A DNA stretch of 64,000 nucleotides from JAVJST01 sp965229715 (GTDB taxonomy: Bacteria; Pseudomonadota; Alphaproteobacteria; Rhodospirillales; Casp-alpha2). The notes under the pieces were generated by a model. The model was not told the origin of the DNA. It saw only the letters and a list, made by a program, of their open reading frames with translations, and made no database searches. The stretch covers positions 496,001 to 560,000 of the forward strand of contig CBDDJL010000004.1 in NCBI GenBank assembly GCA_965229715.1, given 5' to 3'. A program made the position numbers and the translations under genes. Position 1 is the stretch's first letter, and each line of letters begins with the position of its first letter. Below are positions 63,645-64,000 of the stretch, piece after piece.

Positions 63645-64000
63645 CTGTCTTCAAACCCCTCCAAGACAATGTCGATCACAGGTCTTCCCTTCCCAAAGAA
63701 GCATGCTTTTCGGTGTCGCAGACCGCCGGTGCCTTTTATTCACACGCACTCTTGTTCGGCCTGTCTGTGCCCCAATTGGCTCGGGTGTTCTAATGTCTCA
63801 CAGGGTATGGTCGTAATAGTACTATGAGCCGGTCATCGTCGCCATTGTTTTCTCTCTATAGTACTGTTTTCTCTCTGGCGGCGAGCGTAAATCCGTAATG
63901 CTCGCCACACTAGAATATCGACCTGATCCGCGTTCACCGGTTTTCCCGGCCGCGCTGTTCCGATAGTATTCCTCATCACGATCGGGCACGTCACCTGTTG
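63645..64000. other. Upstream region of the giant adhesin gene
   Basis: 356 bp to the window edge without a supported gene. It includes the GGAGGGG ribosome site just before the GTG start and, 170-230 bp upstream, a cluster of short repeats (separate entry). No confident promoter hexamers could be fixed. Confidence 0.5.
63816..63876. promoter_or_regulatory. Repeat cluster upstream of the giant adhesin
   Basis: TGTTTTCTCTCT occurs at 63846-63857 and 63865-63876, a 19-bp step (about two helical turns). ATAGTACT occurs at 63816-63823 and 63858-63865, a 42-bp step (about four turns), the first copy being part of the palindrome ATAGTACTAT. Face-of-helix spacing suggests binding sites for a regulator of adhesin expression. 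Confidence 0.5.

Noticed and set aside
63584..63827. Small plus-strand frames upstream of and overlapping the adhesin start
   Set aside because: Several overlapping frames of 67-76 codons without ribosome sites or coding bias; they lie in the adhesin's leader and promoter region.

Overview
The window reads as a GC-rich alphaproteobacterial chromosome, probably a Rhodospirillales-like, facultatively microaerobic or nitrate-respiring organism. The grounds are the ccoNOQP-GHIS cluster beside an FnrL-type regulator, a napEDABC operon with a Dnr/NnrR-like regulator, and a FecR-headed type I secreted adhesin. The taxon is inferred from gene content only.

1-2.7 kb: the tail of an unidentified plus-strand gene, a secreted protein of unknown function, and a tRNA-Ser(CGA). 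The last 61 bp of the tRNA region recur 1389 bp downstream. Between the copies is an AT-richer insert with one gene, which carries an RX4H motif and looks like an ApeA-type HEPN RNase, plus repeats resembling integrase sites. No integrase is present, so this is a minimal tRNA-targeted island with a candidate defence gene.

2.7-9.5 kb: an F420-hydrogenase-beta-family iron-sulfur protein, then a minus-strand periplasmic nitrate reductase operon, napEDABC, followed closely by two hemerythrin-family proteins. An FNR-type box lies between napE and a divergent Crp/Fnr regulator without an N-terminal Cys cluster.

10.2-18.9 kb: a complete cbb3 oxidase block on the minus strand, ccoN-O-Q-P-G-H-I-S, divergent from fnrL. 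An FNR box and a 15-bp palindrome sit between them. Nap and cbb3 together form a low-oxygen respiratory module under two FNR-family regulators.

19-63.6 kb: a type I secretion locus comprising a TolC-like outer membrane protein, a 94-aa orphan, a HlyD-type adaptor, an ABC exporter, a TIGR03032/DUF4915-like protein with a histone-H1-like Lys/Ala/Pro tail, and one uninterrupted 38-kb gene for a 12,666-residue giant adhesin. The adhesin runs from an N-terminal FecR domain through about 3,100 residues of alanine-rich predicted helix interrupted by about ten copies of a roughly 100-aa beta module. It continues with cadherin/VCBS-like domains, a propeller-like segment, an FG-GAP (integrin-alpha-like) segment, eight LamG-like domains, many RTX calcium-binding blocks and a C-terminal secretion region. 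The adhesin, TIGR03032-like protein, ABC exporter and HlyD are collinear and probably cotranscribed. This locus is the most striking part of the window.
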